A DNA stretch of 64,000 nucleotides from Fasciola hepatica (lineage: Eukaryota > Platyhelminthes > Trematoda > Plagiorchiida > Fasciolidae): positions 196,001 to 260,000 of the forward strand of contig CANUEZ040000199.1 of assembly GCA_948099385.1 (NCBI GenBank), read 5' to 3'. Below the pieces are notes generated by a model. The model saw only the letters and a program-made list of their open reading frames with translations, ran no database searches and was not told where the DNA came from. Below are positions 32,071 through 44,600 of this stretch, piece by piece (position 1 is the first letter of the stretch; each line of letters begins with the position of its first letter). The translations under genes and the position numbers were made by a program.

Positions 32071-33348
32071 ATGCCCAAACTGCCGGCTAGACAAACCGCA
32101 TCCTCACTGGTTGGTCGTACCAACATCCGACCAAAAGTACTCGCCAAGTCGAAAGTCGCAAAACTCCCACTGAATCCTTGTTCCGTTAGCCTGACCGATG
32201 TATTTGGAGGGGCAAACAAAAGGGCAGAGACCATAGAACACAATCTTTTTAATCTCAGTAGCCACATTTGTTTGATTGATACGACCCTATCCAAGCTAAT
32301 TCCGCTCACGTATATCTCTGACCCTCCAACAAATCCGTCAACCCTAGACCTAGTCACGGCTGGGCGTTTCATAGACGCCGTTGCCTCAGAAATAGTTCGA
32401 AGAATCAGTAACTCAAAAAATGCTGTGGTATTTAACATTCTTGACAGAATCCCTGTTGAGAAAGTAAAACATAACCTTCTAAGTTCTATTAATATGGCAC
32501 ACCACCCCTGCCAGTGCTTTCGGCTACGAAAGAACAGTCAACGCAAATCCTGTCCAGTGTTGTTCAAATTTCTTGAAGAGGAACCCGCTAAACAATTCAT
32601 TAAGAGCCAATCCACCGTCGCTTTGAGATCCCCGTTCAAGAACATTAAAATTGCTGCCGACAAAACCCCATTACAAAGGGAATTCGCCAGGTCCACCAGC
32701 ACGCATTCAGCTTCGTCAAAAATTGTCCGCCCTCAACTATCCGCTTCTTCTCAGTCTGACGATGCGCAAAATACAGGCAATATCAATTCGGCTTCATGTT
32801 CACCAGAACATCGATCCCATATGTTTGACGTCGATTTAGATATATCCAGTTCAACGTCACCTCACCAGCCAGCGCCTAAGAAACCAAGAAGCATAGAGTT
32901 TACCCCGGGCAAGCTGTCCTCTCTTGGGTTGACTAACTCGATTCCACCATTACCTATCACCGAAATATTGGCCACGATCGATGACGATGCGAACCGCCTA
33001 ACTGGCTTAACAGCCATATCCAGAAATCCTCAACCCATCAGCGGAGTCACCCCAAATTCTTCTTTGCCATCTCTCCACTCGGCTCCAATAGCCACTCGGC
33101 AATCTACGGTGCCTAGGCCATCCCCCAAACCAACGAAAACATCATTACTAGGTGGACTGCACGTTGTTGACACTACGGTCAATCCTAACTCACTCATCAA
33201 GCCACACTCCCAACGGCTAAGGACCCCAAGCGAGGCAACACGGAGTGCAACAATGGACGAGAAAACGTCATTCAAGACCTATCTCCCCAATCCAAACCAC
33301 CAACCACTAGTTGCACCGTACATTCCACCCAGTATCGCGTTCTCTTAA
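32071..33348 (+). CDS. Family-1 ORF1 protein (425 codons)
   Basis: ATG at 32071. Residues 1-45 are basic. NPCSVSLTDVFGGANKRAE (about 32-50) matches the ORF1 of copies 1 and 4. Residues 60-190 hold DLVTAGRFIDAVASEI, AVVFNILDRIP, HHPCQCFRLRK, SCPVLFKFLEEE and FKNIKIAADKTPLQ, a strand-helix pattern suggestive of an RNA-binding fold. The rest is Ser/Pro/Thr-rich and probably disordered. It stops at TAA 33346; the same frame stays open for another 100 codons to TGA 33649 with a Pro/Tyr-rich tail, so 33346 may be premature. Expected role: nucleic-acid binding in the retrotransposition particle (inference). Confidence 0.8.
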   Translation: MPKLPARQTASSLVGRTNIRPKVLAKSKVAKLPLNPCSVSLTDVFGGANKRAETIEHNLFNLSSHICLIDTTLSKLIPLTYISDPPTNPSTLDLVTAGRFIDAVASEIVRRISNSKNAVVFNILDRIPVEKVKHNLLSSINMAHHPCQCFRLRKNSQRKSCPVLFKFLEEEPAKQFIKSQSTVALRSPFKNIKIAADKTPLQREFARSTSTHSASSKIVRPQLSASSQSDDAQNTGNINSASCSPEHRSHMFDVDLDISSSTSPHQPAPKKPRSIEFTPGKLSSLGLTNSIPPLPITEILATIDDDANRLTGLTAISRNPQPISGVTPNSSLPSLHSAPIATRQSTVPRPSPKPTKTSLLGGLHVVDTTVNPNSLIKPHSQRLRTPSEATRSATMDEKTSFKTYLPNPNHQPLVAPYIPPSIAFS

Positions 33349-33651
33349 CCTGGTTATCATCCTCATCAGTCTGGTACAACTAACCTCCGGGCCTCTTCAA
33401 CAACGCCACCATTCATACCAAACGATTACTTTAGTGTTCTACATAACTTCTATCGTAGCCTAAGTAATATTTTCTCACATGAATCTCTTTCCTTTTATCG
33501 TTCACATATCTCACCCACCCTGAATCCCTTTTCTACCGCAGGCCACTTACAACAGTACCCACGACCTCCCAGTCTCTACGCCAACCAACACCCGTATATC
33601 CCACTTCCATTTCACATTCCCCCTCCAGGTTACAGCCCATCAAATTACTGA

Positions 33652-36600
33652 TGTCAAGAGGGCACCTGTGTTACCGCCCGTATTAAGGCAGGTGCCAAAA
33701 TACCTGAGGCTGCTACGCGTCCTTTTTCTTTCCCACTTAACAGCTACTTAACCCTCCCTCCTCATATTTCTACGCCCCAGCCACCAGTATCTACCAATAG
33801 TAAAGTACTCGATAGTGATCTTTCGCGGTGTTGTTCCGCGCTAAGTAGACTTACCAACCGCCGACATCCTTCCAATCTAACGAATCTCATCAGTACTAGC
33901 CACACCCAGCTTAGCTTAACAACCAAGCTGACTGCCACGCCAGGTGTTTCTACTCAGCTTATTTCACCATCCACATTACCGACTACTCCATCTCAAGGAA
34001 TAATGATTGCTTCATCCGATCCGCCTTCAGCAAATGCAATTTCGGAATCCTATAAAGATCTTAACGTTAACCTTGACTCCACTAAACAGTTCTCATTGTT
34101 TATGCTGAATGCACGCTCAATAGTGAATAAGATGCGAATGCTGCGTATATTACTGCTCACGTCTGATTACGACCTTATTTTAATTACCGAAACCTGGTTG
34201 ACAGACAACACTCCAAACGAGGATATCGCTATCACCGGATACCAAGCTTTCAGGAAAAATAGACTCACTCAGAGAGGGGGAGGCTGTCTTATATATGTAA
34301 GACAAAACATGCGAGCGAAAATATTTCAGCACCCCATACTCGATAACTTGCCGGATTCAGTTTGGCTACAGGTCAATACAGGATGTTCTGACTTCATTGT
34401 TAGTTGCATCTACCGCCCCCCGAATACTAGTCAAAACGACTTTCTGCCTATCATAGAGGCGTTAAACGTTGTTGCGGACATACCCGGCCCAAAACTGGTG
34501 GGCGGCGACTTTAACGCACCAGGAATACGTTGGTCCACTTTGAAAGCTCCACATCACTTAATACACTTCTTTACCAGCATTCGTTTAGGAGGATGGACTC
34601 AACATGTGATGTGCCCAACTAGAGGCAGTAGCATCCTTGATCTCATTTTTACGGTAGGATTATCTCGCGTGCACACATCTATCGTGAACAGCATCCCAGG
34701 TTGTGACCACTTGCCGGTAAAATGTGAGTTTTCAGTGCCAGCACGAACCGTTCACAAACCAACCGTTAAAAGACCGTTCCACCAAGCTAGCTGGAATCAA
34801 TTACCCTCACTCATTCGCTCGCAGAACTGGGATACTTTCTTTTTATCTGATGACTTGCATACCGTGGTGGATCATCTTTACTCCACACTAAATGCATGTC
34901 TTGACGTAATCACCCCAACCCAAGGTCTACCTGGACGAGATAAACCAAACAGTTTTTGTCGACTAAAGCAGAAGCTTTCTATGCTACAACGCAAATTCCT
35001 TAGGTCGAGAGACTTTTCGTTGTTCTTGCAAATGAACCGTTTATCTAATTCTATGAAATTGATTGAAATGTCCCGCAGTAAAAAACAGGAATTAAGGGCG
35101 CTGAGTCACCCCAAGAGGTCCGAAGCTTTATCTAAGCTGATGAAGCTGAGAAACAGCCAGTGCAGTTCTCCTATCTCATCCGTTATATATAACAACAATT
35201 GTATAACCAACTCCTAAGAGATCTCCAAGGCATTCAGTGCCTATTTTGCTTCGTCTCTAACGACCGATGACTCCCCATGCCTATATCACGTAGAGCCGCT
35301 GACATCTGCACAGTTCTCAGCGGTTACATTTCACCCGAACGACTTAACAGTACAGCTAACTAAAATTAGGAGGTCATACCACCCCGGGCCAGACGCCGTA
35401 CCACCGGCTACTTTTAGTCTAGGTGGCACTGATATCCCATTCTTGCTATCAAAGGTTTTTAATTTATCTATGAGCAGTAGCGTTTTCCCCTCCCATTGGA
35501 AAACATCAGTTATTATCCCAATTCTTAAGAAAGGTTCACGCCAGGACCTAACCAACTATCGACCAGTGAACCACACCCCTATAGTTTCCCGAATTATGGA
35601 AAAACTGATAAAAAATAAGCTGACAACTCATTTACTAAACAATAACCTCAATAACACTGGACAGCACGGTTTTCTTCAAAAAAGATCCTGTGCCACCTGT
35701 ATGTGTGACTTCCTTAACCTAATAACTACGGCCACTAACAGTGGTAAATCAGTGATTGTAATCCTCCTTGACATGACTAAAGCTTTCGATCGAGTATCCC
35801 ACAATAGGCTCATGGCGAAGATGAAAACCTACGGAATTGTTGACCCAATCCTGAGTTGGTTTTCATCATATCTAACATCCCGAAAGCAGGTGGTGGACGT
35901 TGATGGCAGTTTGTCATCACCTCGACCAGTTACTAGTGGAGTTATTCAGGGTAGTGTAATAGGTCCCTTACTTTTTCTTATATATGTTAATGACATTTTC
36001 AACGTCATCACACACGGGGCTGCGTTTCTTTTTGCAGATGACATAAAAATTATGTACTCCTTTGAACCTGACGCCTTAGCTTCTACCATTGCTAGCATAA
36101 CGAGCGATTTACTATCGCTAGACTCATGGAGCAACCAATGGTTGATGAACTTCTCCGCTGTCAAAAGTTGTATCCTTATGTATAAGTGTCAGGTTCCCGC
36201 GGGAATGTTTAAAATTAATGATCAGTTCATCCCCAACAGTCCGGAAGTAAGGGACTTGGGATTACAATATTCTTGTACGTTTAATTTCTCCGAACATTCT
36301 GCCGTGCAGGTTGCTAAAGCTAGACGGCTAATTGGTCTGATTAATAGAACCTTCAGTCTTACAGAGAGCAAGCTAAGCATTTTTAAAACTCATGTCAGAC
36401 CACTTCTGGAATATTGCACTGTCGTCTTTTCTAACATGCGGCAGATTGACAGATTTGCAATTGAGAATGTACAACGTAGATTTACCAAACAACTACTAAG
36501 ATATTCCTCGCCTTTAAATTATATGGAAAGATGTGAAATATTGCACCTAGAGCCCCTATGGCTGCGCCGTCTACGGATGAACCTGTCTTTCTTTTGCAAT

Positions 36601-36903
36601 ATTGTAAAACGTACATCTTGCAATTCAGCCCCCCAGGTCAAAACTCGCTCTAACTATTCTTTACGACATAGGGACTCTATGGTCTTGATTCCAGTATCCA
36701 GGACTGCGATGCGGTCAAACTTCTTTATTGTTAAATATTCTTCCCTCTGGAACAAACTCCCACCTCAACTTAGGTCAATGTCTTCGGCCTCTTTATTATT
36801 CAAAATGAAATAAAATAAACATCTAACTGTCCAAAAACTGATCCGTATGCATGATCCCTACATGTCTATTACCCGAGCCTACGAACTGGGCCTGGGATAC
36901 TAA
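33652..36903 (+). pseudogene. Family-1 ORF2: APE endonuclease and reverse transcriptase, two stops
   Basis: Open from 33652; the first ATG is 34003. Endonuclease: FMLNARSI, ITETWLTDN (Glu of TETW), GGGCLIYV, CIYRPPNTS, VGGDFNAPGIRW, GGWTQHVMCPTRG, SILDLIF, PGCDHLPV (terminal Asp-His). TAA at 35215 precedes EISKAFSAYF. RT: SYHPGPDAVP, NYRPVNHTPI, QHGFLQKRSCATC, VILLDMTKAFDRVSH, SGVIQGSVIGPLLFLIYVNDIF, and FADDIKI at 36031-36051, all intact. C-terminal domain: VRDLGLQYS, HVRPLLEYCTVVF, FIVKYSSLWNKLPPQLR. TAA 36811 is probably premature, because the frame continues to DPYMSITRAYELGLGY and TAA at 36901, the C-terminus shared by other copies. Confidence 0.88.
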
Positions 36904-37756
36904 CCAAAAGCTTAACAAATTTGTTCAGTACCAACGGATGGTAAGGAGCATTCTGTATTTTAGTTAGCAAATAAAAGCAGTCCAACCTATACTCCATGAC
37001 TGTCAACAGCACACTCCACGTGTTTGTCTAGCCACTTCCTATTTTCAACGCTTCTGGCCACGACCCCCTACTGGCCACCGTTACTCCGGTGATTCTTTTT
37101 TCATGCTGTCAGATTTTACCATAGTCGGTTAGGTTCTTCTTTTTTTGATCAGCTGCCGCCAGGTATAAGAGCATTTATAATGCTAGAAAATACATAGCAG
37201 CATATATAATATGGTCCTCAAGGTACCAGTCTCATCCACGCTTCAACTACTTACTCATTGAGACCCTATTTCAACACAAGATTCCAGGCCTCGTTCTGAT
37301 GAACGAAGTGCCACAATCGATGTGGTCTTCCATAAACCATTCGTCGAACTACACATAAGTATTTGCCCCCAGTGTCGCCTATTCTCGCTTCCTTGCTTTT
37401 TTGGTAACTCTCACTAAGCCTCACAAGAATTAGTCGCTAGTACCGGTCTTCTCGCTTTCCGTATGTTGTTTAATCCAAAAAACAAGACCTCAACGTCGCG
37501 ACCATCCATTTCTGTTACTGGCATGATATTGGTGTTCTGTCTTTCTCCCCTAACCCACAGCTGGTAGAATTGCCAGACTGCAGCCCTCTCCGTTTTGTTT
37601 TCAGAACCTGCACCCTAAGAACGATTGCCGCCGTCCACTTCCCAGGAATAACTTGGACCCTCTCTTGCTGGACAGGACAAACGAGATTTACACACAACTT
37701 CATTTTCGCCCGTCTCACGATCGCTTTCCCCAAGATTCCCACCAGACTGATTGAAC
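36904..37756. other. 3' UTR of family-1 copy 2, then unassigned sequence
   Basis: 36904-about 37500 follows the ORF2 stop and is pyrimidine-rich, as in other family-1 UTRs. On the minus strand 37756-37515 the RT frame of BEL fragment C runs on for 80 codons (VQVIPGKWTAAIVLRVQVLK) without resembling pol, so its origin is unknown. Confidence 0.4.
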
Positions 37757-39893
37757 CTCCATGTTTGTTCGCAAATACTCGAAGGGCGTAGTTCGCACAG
37801 AACGGTGATGATATGGCTTCGAAGGGTCGGACGGTCATCCTATAATTTATCACTACTTTGTCTCGGTCGTTCTCTTCCCACCACAAGAAACGCAACGCAT
37901 CTCGTTCTCCTACCGGTATTTTCACCTGGTGGAACATTTCCCTGATATCGGCGGACACGGCCACTCTACCCACTCGGAAATGGCACAAAACTTCGATTAG
38001 GGGTGTGGTCCAGTCAGGTCCTTATAGTGAGCGACCGTTTAACGGCTTGCACTGGAACTTAGCCGCACAGTCGAAAACCACCCGCAGTTTTGCGAGATTC
38101 TTGAGGTTGATAACGGGTGGTGAGGCGGATACCAGATACCCTTTTGGACGTCGGGGTTTGCAGGCACCTTTTCAAAGTAGCCAAAAGCTTCGTTTTGCTT
38201 CGTTAATTCTGCGTATTGTTCCCACAGATCCTGGTCTCAAGCGAAGCGTTCCTGCAGTCGTAGTAGACGTTAGAGAATATAGTTTCTGTTTTCAGTCCAC
38301 GGGCCAGCAGATGTGCGCCATGGGAGGGAACCTCAAACTGATTTTTAAGGCCTCTAGTGCTTTGACGCACAGTTTGTAAAGCTAAGTGATCCTCTTGAGA
38401 CAACGATGGTCTTTCGTCTCCGATGTCATGAAACTCCTTTTCATACAACCACTGCAGGTGTACTCTGTGCGGTCCGTTTTGGCGGATAAATGATTCACGG
38501 AACCACTTCCCCTACTGGACCATATAACATTCATCCCAGAGCCGCGCTCCGGCATAGGGTGCCCGGTGGTCGCCCACTCTCTGGCCAAGTACCCAGTGTG
38601 CCTTTGGCACGTCGTAGCCGATCAGGGGGTCCACTTCGCCGTCTTCCCAGTCTACAACGGTTGCATACCGAAGACGGGGCCATCCAGTTGAAACTGCGTT
38701 CACCGACCTTGGTGCTTGCATGGGGAGGTCAGACAATGTAAACGCCCCCTTTGATTCTATTTGCTTGTTAGCGTCTAAAGAGATGAGTTGCAACCTCAAC
38801 CGGCCTGCAGTCATTACTTGTGTCCTTTCCACCGTGCTCGCCGCTAACGACGTCGTATTTTTAGCGAGCCGGTGTTTGCCGGCAAACCGCTCTTTCACTG
38901 GGGTAGTGTCAAATCTACTGTCGACGAAAGCCAACGCTTTGACCACCCTAGTTGACGTCATCACTTCCACGGCAGTTACTCCTAAACGTACCGGTCTACT
39001 TGCAGGCTGTGAAGTTGAACAAACTACACTGGGCTTGGTGTTCGTCTCTGGTGTGCTTTCTCTCGCCTCGTGTACCAATCGACGGTGTCTGCCCGTGTGG
39101 CCCTCGTGACCACATCTGTTCTTTGTTCTACAAGCTGCCGCCCGGTGAGTGGATTTGAGGTGTATATAGCACGCTCCTGTAATCCTCGCCGTTCCCCACC
39201 GTCCGTCTATTGTGGCTTTGCCGACCTTGGGGCATTATGGTAGCCCATGGCTAGCATCACAGGACCTGCAAAGTGGATGCGCTATGGCCTCGCGTGAAAT
39301 GGCGTGTACATTAGTCCAAGGTTGATATTCCCGCTGTTGCCGAGCAGTGGCTTGAACCTGGCTAGCACCAGACTTGTTTGCTTGGTTGCTGTCCCGGATA
39401 AGTCGGCCGAACCCGCTGTCGGCTATCTCGGTTTGCCTGTCCAAGTGTTCGGTCAGGTCTTCAAAGTTAGATTCCCTGTTGCTTCGGCTTATCGGTTCTG
39501 CTTCTTCCGCCCACTGACCCTGTAGTTCGGGAGGAAGGTGACGGACTATGCCTTCCAAAGTGTGCGTTGCATCTAGGTCAGCCCTTAGTGGTCGAGGGCT
39601 ATGGAACAGTTCTGAATTTTCATCATTAGATCGGCCATTGTATAGACGTCGCCCTTGGTTCTCTTTGCCTCTACCATCACGCCATCTGTTAGGTTACGGG
39701 CTACTTTGAAAGGTTGGCCTAACAGGTGCCTCAAAATCTTCCATGCTCTTGTGTGGCCTTGTTTCGGGTCGAGCGTGGTACACATATCGATGGCTTCTCT
39801 TGATTGGCCTCGACAGTATTGAGTTAGGTACAGAAGCCTTAGCCTGGGGTTGGTTAGCTTGTATTTGACCAAGGTTTCTAAATGCCTGATGAA
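37757..39893 (-). mobile_element. BEL/Pao fragment C (gag to RT)
   Basis: Minus-strand fragment matching copy A 11451-13546 almost base for base: gag 39872-39585 and 39558-39235, zinc knuckle and protease 39109-38512 (VDSRFDTT), 38448-38203, RT start 37988-37757. It shares the gag frame change, the TAG after CYMVQ, the later frame changes and the TTATAG stop with A and B. From 39852 to 39893 the gag homology continues (KFIRHLETLVKYKL) but is clearly diverged from A. It ends at 39893 against the tail of a family-1 element and at 37757 against unassigned sequence. No LTR. Confidence 0.88.
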
Positions 39894-41489
39894 CTTAATG
39901 ATGACAATGATGAGGAGTTAATTCGGAGACGCCCGTAGCATGCTTGATTGCACGATCATATGGTACAAGTTTGGTCGAAAAAGTTCCCTCGGGTATTCAT
40001 TGTGTTAAATGCAGCACAATAGCGCAAAGGTTTTAGTGGTCGCACGAATGAATGCCCGGCGAATTTGAGTACTAAGACAGGAGCACATCTCGGTAGCGAG
40101 TGAAATGGGCTCCGTGGTCGAGATAAGCGATGAAGTGAAACGGGATTTAATAAAATTTGCAGTATTTAGGACAGCATCGGTGTAAAGTCGCACTGGCGAG
40201 TAAACTGACAAAATCCTTCGAAAAAGCATCAACGAATAATTGGATTATTTTTGGTGGTGACGGACATGCACTTGAACCAGTAGCCCAGGTGACCCAGGAA
40301 ATAGCAGAAATACAATACCGAAGGATTTGTGGTGTCCTCTGAGGAGGGGAATTGCGTCCGTTTTACCACTGAATTGTTACTTGCTATTCATTAAGGGGTT
40401 GTGGAGGACGTTCTAATAAGGAGGCATATGTAGATGCCCGAGCCCAGAAATTTTAGTGGAGCAGAGTGACGAAAGTTAAAAGGTGATTAAAACAAAATTC
40501 GAATAAAGGGTTCTTTTCGGGTTAATCAGCGAACGCAAGTTGACAGCAGGGTGGACAGAGGAATTTATATACGACGATCTTATGAGGTCGTATGGGGGTG
40601 GCGCATAAACGATACTGTCAAAACATGCAGACGATAGCCTAACGGGATATGCTGGTAAGAGTCTGGCATGAAGCATTTGGGAAACAACCGGAAGGTCAGT
40701 AACTTGGCATACGTATAGTTCATTTCCAGCAAAGGTTTAGAGAATTTGCATTCGCGGTGATCTTTAGCATAGATGCCCAATCGTGGAGGACTGACGGAAA
40801 AAAAGCAGTAGGTAATAGGTGAGTGAAATAATGTTCAACTATTGGTTTATCGTGGGTTACTCCAGGACCGACCGATGAGGAATACAAATTTACAACGAAG
40901 TGGGCATAATAGTGGTATCTATGTTTGGAATCTGATGGAATCAACTGGAATTTGTACATCACTAGAGCCTTCAAAAGGGGCAGATAATTTTGTGACCGGG
41001 TACGTTGAAGAAAGTTTAGCCTGAGGCTTTGGTTGGGGGGGGGGACAAACAGAATAAAGGCAGCCTAAATTACAGGAAATGATTTTCAGCTAAAGATATA
41101 GAAAAAGCACCCTATTGATGGTGGTGCAGTTGGCTGAACATGATATCTTGGTGGAACAGCGGCAGTAGATCATGGATAACTGAAAAGTGACAATTATGGA
41201 TTTGTCTGTGTTCGCTGATAAGTAGCATGAGAGCATCTAGAGTTTGTAACAAAGTGGAAGCGAGAGGTGGACATATAGTGGACTTATACAGTATAATAGT
41301 GGTACATATGGACAGCTGTCAGAAAGTGCAGGTGATTGCATAGCTAGATTTGCTTAAGTCTGAATTGAAGAGCTGAGGAGGCAGTCGATTTACTTATGTA
41401 CCCGATTGCGGGTACTTCATTGCCAATGCAACTGTCATGAAAAGCAAATGGCTGAATGAGGTGAGATACAACGGCTCCCAAGCCCCTCA
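39894..41489 (-). other. 3' UTR, distal part, of family-1 copy 4
   Basis: About 1.6 kb, purine-rich on the plus strand, with no coding ORF. I assign it from the terminal motif at 39894-39970 and from length: copy 3's UTR beyond the shared GC-rich block is about as long as this part plus 48066-48560. The run of g at 41034-41043 is a minor oddity. Confidence 0.6.
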
Positions 41490-41649
41490 CAAGCCTTCAA
41501 ATCTTTATAAATTTCGCCACTCCCTTCCCGCCCCCCATCTCACACTGCTTCCCTGTTACTGTCCCACATACCTCCACCCCCACGCCGGCCTACCGGCGTT
41601 GCACTGACTCTGCCCAACAGGTAGGTTACCTGCGGTCAAGATCTCGTTT

Positions 41650-44600
41650 GCTTACTGACCGGTGCCCCCCACACCCTTTACCATATTGCTAGTCGCCCCA
41701 TGGACCATATCGACAAACTTTCACAGACCTATGTCACTGATTGCTCCCCATTCGATGTCACCTCCTTTAGTACCTTACACCCTGCACTCTCTCCCGTCCG
41801 CCCTATTTCGACAGAAACTCCTAACCTCTCACTGTGCCATATCATGCCTCCTCCAGCAGTACCAAGTGACACCCCTCTGGCCCAAATCAGCGGTGTGTTG
41901 CACACCCACCGTATCGATCACCTACAGCGATCGGCGGCGCCTCGTGTTACCGCTTTGCCTACTTTCCATCCCCCATTCAACATTGCCCGCCCTTCCCCTT
42001 CCACGGAAGCTCTTACCCTACTGAGATCGAACTCCTATAGCCACATCAATCCCAATAGTCTTGCACCCGGCATCCGTGCTTTGCACAAGCCGACCCTGAA
42101 CTCCCTCCTACCAGTTCTTATAAACGTGCGATCATTATTTAGAAAAATATTGCATCTGCGACCTCTGGCATTTACCTCAAAAGCTGACATTATACTGATA
42201 TCTGAATCCTGGCTGTCAGATGATGCCTCGCTTGACCTTGTTCGCATAGCTGGGTATCAATGCTTCTCGAACACCCGCCAGTTCAGGAGTGGAGGAGACT
42301 GTTTAGCCTTTGCCAAATGCACTTTCCACGCTAGTGTTATTGACCATCACTCTCTTCTCCTTATTGAGGATTCGTTATAGCTATCTAATGACGCCCCCTG
42401 CCAGAATCCCCTCCTCGGCTGTGTTTATGTCCTCCCGGGTCTGGAGTCTGCAAAACATTGACTCTGCGGTGGATGTATTTAATGATGCGTTTGACTATCC
42501 TGCCAGTGCAGAAGTTATTGAGGGTGACTTTAGCCTTCCTTCAATTTACTGGTCCTCTTATACCAGCCCTCCCGTCCTCTCCACCTTCGTTTCCTGTGTC
42601 CGCCTTGGTGGATGGACCCAACATGTCTCCTGCCCTACTAGTGGGAACAACAGCTTGGACCTAGTATTCTCCATTGATGTTCCTGATATGACCACCCAGA
42701 TTACTGATCACTTCCCAGGTAGTGACCACCGTATTGTCAGGTGCAAGTGCGGCTGCATCAGCTGTTCCCATCCAGTGCAATACTCTCCCTCTGTTCCGAC
42801 TTCCTACCGTTCCTGTACCTGGCCCATAGTGCCACTGATCATCCATTCCCTTAACTGGGACAACTATTTTCTCTCCTCTGATCCCCTCACTGTTGTGAAC
42901 TCTCCCTGCTGCAACCTTCTTCACGGCCCAATTTCCGCTCACCCTTTGTCGATCCACGCCTCAAGTCCAGCAGCTCAAGCCTGTCAGTTCTAGAGCGCAA
43001 ATTGTCTAAGCTGCAGCTTACCTTCGCTAGATCACACGACTTTACATCTCTTCTGCTCATAAACCAACCATAACTACTGCTGCTTTGCGTGGCCGATTCG
43101 CATCCAAGAAGGCAACAGGCCATCGCCCTAGCACACCCCGACAAAACTGGCCACCTGTCCAACCTGCTAAGTTAAGGGTCCAACCACTTCAATCATACCC
43201 CGCCCAAATTCCCCATCTGTGGCTCATCTACCGCTAATACTCTAGCATCTATCTATGAGGCCTTCAATGGGCATTTCTCTTCTTCCCTTGTAAGCCGCCT
43301 TGGTATTCCTCCTACCACAATCCATCCTCGCACCTCTACTTCTCATTCATCGACTCTTATTACCCATCTGGAAATTAAAAAATCAGTTTCCTCCTTTAAA
43401 ACTTCCCCGATACCGGGTCCAGTTGATCTCCACTGGCCCTCCTCCGTTTCGGTGGTCCTGACCTCCCTTTACTGTTACTTAATGAATACACCACATCCAT
43501 GCTTCACATTTTCGTCTCACCTCAATTCTGCTCTTCAAAAAGGGTACACTATATGACCCAGATAATTATCGGCCCATTAACCACACACCAGTAGTCCGCA
43601 AAGTCATGGGGAGAACCATCAAAAAAGACATTGTTCGGTATCTCTAATACAACAGCCTGCGGAGCCCTGGCCAGCAAGGTATTTGGGCTCCAGTTCCTGC
43701 TCTTCCTGCCAGCTTGACTTTCTCAATGTCCTGTCGCCTGCTGCCGACGCCGGCATCTCTACAATCATCCTGTACCTCGGCATGTCTCAGGCTTTTGAAA
43801 GTGTTCCCCATGTGCGCCTGTTGGCCAAAATCCGGTCTCTTGGTACCACTGACCCTCTCCTCTCCTGGACATCCTCATGTCTCTCGCACAGATCAAAAGC
43901 TCAGCTCGTTGATAGCCACTTATCTTCCGCCGAACCGATTACTAGCGGCGTCATCCAAGGCAGTGTCCTAGGCCCATTACTATTCCTTATTTATATCAGT
44001 GACATTTTCTCTTTTATTCAACAAGGCACTCCTTTCCTCTTTGCCGACGATGCAAAAATGGTGTACTCCTTCCTCCCTAATGACCTATCAGTGACCCCGT
44101 GCTACACATCAGGTGACCTACTCTCTCTCCAGACGTGGTTCTTCTCCTACCTTACAAGCCCACTGTACATCCCGGGCAAATTTGTCCGGACGGCCTGCCC
44201 ATCCCCATACACCCCGTGGTCACCGATCTTGGCGAAGTCTACTCTTTTTCCTTTAACTTCTCAGAACAGGCATGGTTCCAGATCGTTGAAGCTAAGCGAA
44301 CTCTTGGCCTGATCCATCGGTGTTTCTTACTACCGGTCAGCCGACTCTCCATGTATCTCTCACATGTGAGACCTCCCCTAGAATATTGTCCCACTGCCTC
44401 CAGCCTCTGGCCACGATTTTCTGTTGTATCCCCTAAACACATTCAGAGAAGCCTCACCAAAAGGCTGTTTGGCGTACCCTTAGCCCTAACATACCGCCAG
44501 CGCTGAGCTCCAACGGATTGAGCCTCTGTGGATTCGTCGCATGAGGTTTAACTTGGTTTCCCTCTTTGAGCTAATCCATAACCAGGCCTACACCCCTTAT

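Larger units (their letters stand above)
31850..37500 (+). mobile_element. CR1-like family 1, copy 2 (best-preserved)
   Basis: Leader (about 31850-32070), ORF1 from 32071, ORF2 to 36903, then 3' UTR. ORF1 and ORF2 lie in the same reading frame. Across about 4.8 kb of coding sequence I find only four in-frame stops: TAA 33346, TGA 33649, TAA 35215 and TAA 36811. TGA 33649 may be the natural ORF1 end. No frameshift is visible. The ATT-rich terminal tail seen in other copies is not found before BEL fragment C begins at 37757, so the 3' end is probably missing. Confidence 0.85.

Noticed and set aside
33346..36813. Reassigned TAA codon (several TAA stops in copy 2, as in flatworm mitochondrial codes)
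   Set aside because: Aligned copies have ordinary sense codons at these places, other stop types occur in the same family, and the natural ORF2 end is also TAA. Nuclear flatworm genes use the standard code.
40842..41024. Possible small gene in the 39.9-41.5 kb gap
   Set aside because: No motif, and the interval is better explained as distal 3' UTR of family-1 copy 4.
41582..41599. 7-bp hairpin near the 5' end of family-1 copy 3 as a functional element
   Set aside because: Perfect but short; no equivalent seen in other family-1 leaders, so it is noted only in the feature entry.
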